A stretch of 9,142 bases of DNA, taken from positions 1 through 9,142 of the forward strand of contig CAADXZ010000137.1 of NCBI GenBank assembly GCA_900753135.1, read 5' to 3'. This document shows, one piece after another, positions 6,892 through 9,142 of the stretch. The DNA comes from Clostridia bacterium. Lineage in GTDB: Bacteria > Bacillota > Clostridia > TANB77 > UBA1234. A model generated the notes under the pieces. That model was not told the origin of the DNA, made no database searches, and saw nothing but the letters and a program-made list of their open reading frames with translations. Every line of letters starts with the position of its first letter. Within the stretch, counting starts at the first letter, position 1. Position numbers and translations under genes: made by a program.

Positions 6892-8424
6892 ATGAGTAAA
6901 AAACTAGTTATGCTTGCTATATTAGATGGTTGGGGCATAAATGAAAGAGAAGATGGTAATGCAGTAAAACTTGCCAATACACCAAATCTTGATTCGATAA
7001 TGAAACAATATCCGCATACAGTTATGCATACAAGTGGCTTGAATGTCGGACTTCCAGATGGACAAATGGGAACATCAGAAGTTGGACATATGAATATTGG
7101 TGCCGGAAGAATTGTGTATCAAGATTTAGCAAAGATAACAAAATCAATTCAAGATGGTGACTTCTTTAAAAATGAAGCTTTTTTAAAGGCTATTGATAAT
7201 TGCAAGAAGCATAATAGTGATATGCATCTTATGGGACTTACCTCAGATGGTGGTGTGCACACACATATAAATCATCTATTTGCATTATTAGAGTTATGCA
7301 AAAGAGAAGGATTAGAAAGAGTTTATGTACATTGCTTTACTGATGGAAGAGACACCCCTCCAACATCTGGAGAAACATATATAATAGAGCTTGAAGAAAA
7401 AATAAAAGAGATTGGTGTTGGAAAAATTGCGAGTATATCTGGTAGATATTATGCAATGGATAGAGACACTAACTATGATAGAGTTAAACTTGCATATGAT
7501 GCGTTAACTAAAGGCGAAGGATTTACAGCTAAAACAGCAGTGGATGCTATAGAAAATGCATATCAAAGAGAAGAATTTGATGAATTTATAAAGCCAACAG
7601 TAATTGTTGAAAATGATAAACCAGTTGCGTTAGTAAAGCCAAATGATTCAGTAATATTCTTTAATTTTAGAAGAGATAGAGCAAGAGAAATTACAAGAGC
7701 ATTTGTAGATGATAATTTTGCTGGATTTGAGAGAGCAAAAATGCCACTTACATTTGTGTGTATGACTGATTATGATGATACAATTCCTAATGTTGAAATT
7801 GCATATAAAACTGATCCTATAAAGAATACATTTGGAGAATATATTAGCAAACTTGGATATAAACAATTAAGAATAGCAGAAACAGAAAAGTATGCACATG
7901 TTACGTTTTTCTTTAATGGTGGAAATGAAGTAAAATATGAAAATGAGGATAGAATATTAGTTGCTTCTCCTAAAGTACCAACATATGATTTAAAACCAGA
8001 AATGAGTGCATATGAAGTTACAGATAAATTAGTTGATGCAATTAGAAAAGGTACATATGATGTTATAATACTAAATTATGCAAATTGTGACATGGTTGGA
8101 CATACGGGAATTCTTGATGCTGCTATAAAAGCCGTTGAAACAATAGACGAATGCATTGGAAGAGTTGTTGAAGAAGTAAAACGTGTTGATGGTACTATTT
8201 TAATTACAGCAGATCATGGAAATGCTGAACAAATGATAGATTATGAAACTGGTGATCCACATACAGCACATACAACAAACTTAGTCCCACTAGTTGCTGT
8301 TGGGCTAGATGATGGTGTTAAGCTAAAAGAAGGTAGACTTGCAGATATAGCACCAACAATGCTTGAAATAATGGGAGTAGAACAACCAGCAGAAATGACG
8401 GGAGAAAGTTTAATAGAGAGATAA
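6892..8424 (+). CDS. gpmI: 2,3-bisphosphoglycerate-independent phosphoglycerate mutase
   Basis: This 510-residue member of the alkaline-phosphatase superfamily interconverts 3- and 2-phosphoglycerate without the bisphosphate cofactor, using two Mn2+ ions and a phosphoserine. Metal ligands and the nucleophile are visible: Asp12 in ILDGWG, Ser62 in GTSEVGHMN, Asp400 and His404 in NCDMVGHTG, Asp441-His442 in TADHGNAEQM and His460 in DPHTAHTT. The substrate-binding middle domain shows DGGVHTHINHL, FTDGRDTPP and GRYYAMDRD. The length equals that of the well-studied Geobacillus enzyme. The ATG follows GAGGGG (6878-6883) by eight bases. It is the last gene of the visible operon. Enolase, often next in Bacillus and Clostridium, does not follow directly. 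Confidence 0.98.
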   Translation: MSKKLVMLAILDGWGINEREDGNAVKLANTPNLDSIMKQYPHTVMHTSGLNVGLPDGQMGTSEVGHMNIGAGRIVYQDLAKITKSIQDGDFFKNEAFLKAIDNCKKHNSDMHLMGLTSDGGVHTHINHLFALLELCKREGLERVYVHCFTDGRDTPPTSGETYIIELEEKIKEIGVGKIASISGRYYAMDRDTNYDRVKLAYDALTKGEGFTAKTAVDAIENAYQREEFDEFIKPTVIVENDKPVALVKPNDSVIFFNFRRDRAREITRAFVDDNFAGFERAKMPLTFVCMTDYDDTIPNVEIAYKTDPIKNTFGEYISKLGYKQLRIAETEKYAHVTFFFNGGNEVKYENEDRILVASPKVPTYDLKPEMSAYEVTDKLVDAIRKGTYDVIILNYANCDMVGHTGILDAAIKAVETIDECIGRVVEEVKRVDGTILITADHGNAEQMIDYETGDPHTAHTTNLVPLVAVGLDDGVKLKEGRLADIAPTMLEIMGVEQPAEMTGESLIER

Positions 8425-8451
8425 ATCATATATAAGAAATGATTAATTTTT
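8424..8451 (+). terminator. Weak candidate terminator after gpmI
   Basis: AATCAT (8424-8429) can pair with ATGATT (8439-8444), followed by AATTTTTG. The stem is only six mostly A-T pairs, so it would be inefficient. It is the only candidate before the next promoter. Confidence 0.3.
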
Positions 8452-8511
8452 GTCAATTTATTAATTTAGTTAATATAATCTTTTTTGAACGAAAAACTAC
8501 TTTTTTGATAC

Positions 8512-8540
8512 TTGAAATAAAATAAATGTTTTGTTATCAT
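8512..8540 (+). promoter_or_regulatory. Promoter of the large structured RNA
   Basis: TTGAAA (8512-8517), a 17-bp spacer and TATCAT (8535-8540) form a good sigma-A promoter. Counting seven bases past the -10 places the start on G8548, exactly the first base of the 9-bp segment that pairs with the RNA's 3' end. The surrounding 120 bases are extremely AT-rich. Confidence 0.65.
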
Positions 8541-8547
8541 ATTATTC

Positions 8548-9091
8548 GTAAGTGGTGTGCTATTCTAGTTTTCACTATTAACTGCGAGGGTAGGCCTAAA
8601 AATCTACTGAAAGAGCATATCGATGAAGTTCTTTAAGTTTTGCTCGCGACGCCCAGTCGAGGGTTTGCTTAGGGAGTAAGGTTTAAGGGCGATCCATAAT
8701 GGCATATGGGCGTTGACCCTTTTACCGTGGAGACATGCTTACAATTTGGTAAGTTATGATAAACCTGCGAGGCTTGCTTATGCAAAAGCAAGTACACAGA
8801 GTAGCTTTCCTTGAGCGGTGTTGGTGGATACTTTTTAAGTTGAAACCAGTACTGCAAAAGAGGATAAACAGTTGAGATGTGATGTCTGGGAAAACTTCTA
8901 GAGCATTCATTCGTGAGACACTTTTGAGATTGAAGTGTGGACTAAGTGGTAATCTAGGCTCTTAATTGGTGACAGTAAGATATTATCTTTAAACGGAAAC
9001 GGCTAAGATGGCGATATCTTAGTAGATAATAGGGAAACCCTTCTAGACCTAAGCCGCAAAATTTATCTGAGGTGTTACCACTTACTTTTTT
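8548..9091 (+). ncRNA. Large structured non-coding RNA (~545 nt), class unassigned
   Basis: This stretch carries no credible protein frame on either strand. G+C is about 42% (hand count over 8581-9060), against well under 30% just upstream. A promoter sets its 5' end, and its first nine bases GTAAGTGGT pair perfectly with ACCACTTAC (9077-9085), directly before TTTTTT. Internal helices seen: 8643-8645+8648-8650/8656-8661; 8685-8689/8717-8721 enclosing 8693-8698/8705-8710; 8734-8742/8749-8758 with one bulge; 8773-8779/8786-8792; 8918-8923/8933-8938; 8981-8988/9024-9031 enclosing 9003-9009/9016-9022; and long-range 8667-8673/9048-9054. A closed, multi-domain fold of this size recalls known large bacterial RNAs (ROOL, OLE, GOLLD), but I cannot assign it. 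RNase P RNA, tmRNA, SRP RNA and 6S RNA hallmarks are absent or the size is wrong. It could alternatively be a long leader of the following gene. Confidence 0.75.
9075..9091 (+). terminator. 3' end of the structured RNA: pairing arm plus U-tract
   Basis: TTACCACTTAC (9075-9085) runs straight into TTTTTT (9086-9091). The terminator stem is not local. This arm can pair with the RNA's 5' end (8548-8556) or with 8943-8952, so termination efficiency may depend on the fold. Confidence 0.5.
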
Positions 9092-9117
9092 ATATAATAA
9101 AAGGAGAATAAAATAAA

Positions 9118-9142
9118 TTGAGTAAAGGAAAGAAAAGTTTAA
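9118..9142 (+). CDS. Possible start of another gene (TTG start, cut by window edge)
   Basis: AAGGAG (9101-9106) is followed after 11 bases by TTG, then AGT AAA GGA AAG AAA AGT TTA, open to the window end (reading MSKGKKSL). No ATG or GTG lies in reach of the ribosome binding site. Eight codons are too few to name a product. It lies about 27 nt beyond the U-tract of the structured RNA, so read-through of that RNA could supply its transcript. Confidence 0.42.

Noticed and set aside
8669..8910. Two overlapping ~62-residue frames on the minus strand inside the structured RNA
   Set aside because: Neither has a ribosome site or promoter, and the plus-strand folding signals explain the sequence better.
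9070..9085. T-box-like GGTGTTACCAC near a terminator
   Set aside because: It resembles the T-box core only loosely. I see no Stem I specifier or AG-bulge arrangement, and the region is about twice the usual length. The ACCAC part is explained by pairing with the 5' end.
8548..9091. RNase P RNA, tmRNA, or group I/II intron
   Set aside because: No GAGGAAAGTCC block, no tmRNA acceptor ends or tag frame, no group II GTGYG start with domain V, and no recognisable group I core strings.
9093..9098. TATAAT as a promoter for the gene at 9118
   Set aside because: There is no acceptable -35 at the right distance, and transcription would start on top of the ribosome binding site.

Overview
The window is AT-rich bacterial DNA that reads as a low-GC Bacillota, most likely a clostridial genome. 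The evidence is the strong GGAGG-type ribosome binding sites, consensus sigma-A promoters, a CCA-encoding tRNA, a class I HelD, an MtaB tail, and a gap-pgk-tpiA-gpmI glycolytic cluster of the Bacillus/Clostridium kind. The species cannot be named from the sequence alone.

Layout from left to right. 1-162 is the C-terminal end of a radical-SAM tRNA methylthiotransferase (MtaB-like). 250-2493 is helD, an RNA-polymerase recycling ATPase whose Shine-Dalgarno sequence lies inside an 11-bp hairpin. A bidirectional terminator (2565-2595) separates helD from a convergent minus-strand gene for a 90-residue, three-helix membrane protein (2647-2919), which has a perfect consensus promoter. Upstream of that, also on the minus strand, is tRNA-Leu(CAA) with its own promoter and terminator. 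On the plus strand, 3384-3617 is an isolated 77-residue unknown protein with a perfect TTGACA-17-TATAAT promoter and a 13-bp terminator.

3830-8424 is the lower-glycolysis operon gap, pgk, tpiA, gpmI: triose phosphate is interconverted, oxidised to 1,3-bisphosphoglycerate, used to make ATP, and the product isomerised to 2-phosphoglycerate. All four enzymes are full length with their key residues present. The gap-pgk spacer holds a strong hairpin with no U-tract, suggestive of mRNA processing or stabilisation. Neither a CggR-type repressor upstream nor enolase immediately downstream is visible.

After gpmI comes the most unusual part: about 545 nt (8548-9091) with no credible gene. It is much richer in G+C than its flanks, begins where a sigma-A promoter predicts the start site, and ends in a U-tract right after a segment exactly complementary to the first nine bases. 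Inside are many local and long-range helices, and a second segment (8943-8952) that can replace the 5' end in pairing with the 3' end. I read this as a large structured non-coding RNA of unassigned class, with a possible conformational switch. The window closes with what may be the first eight codons of another gene behind an AAGGAG site.
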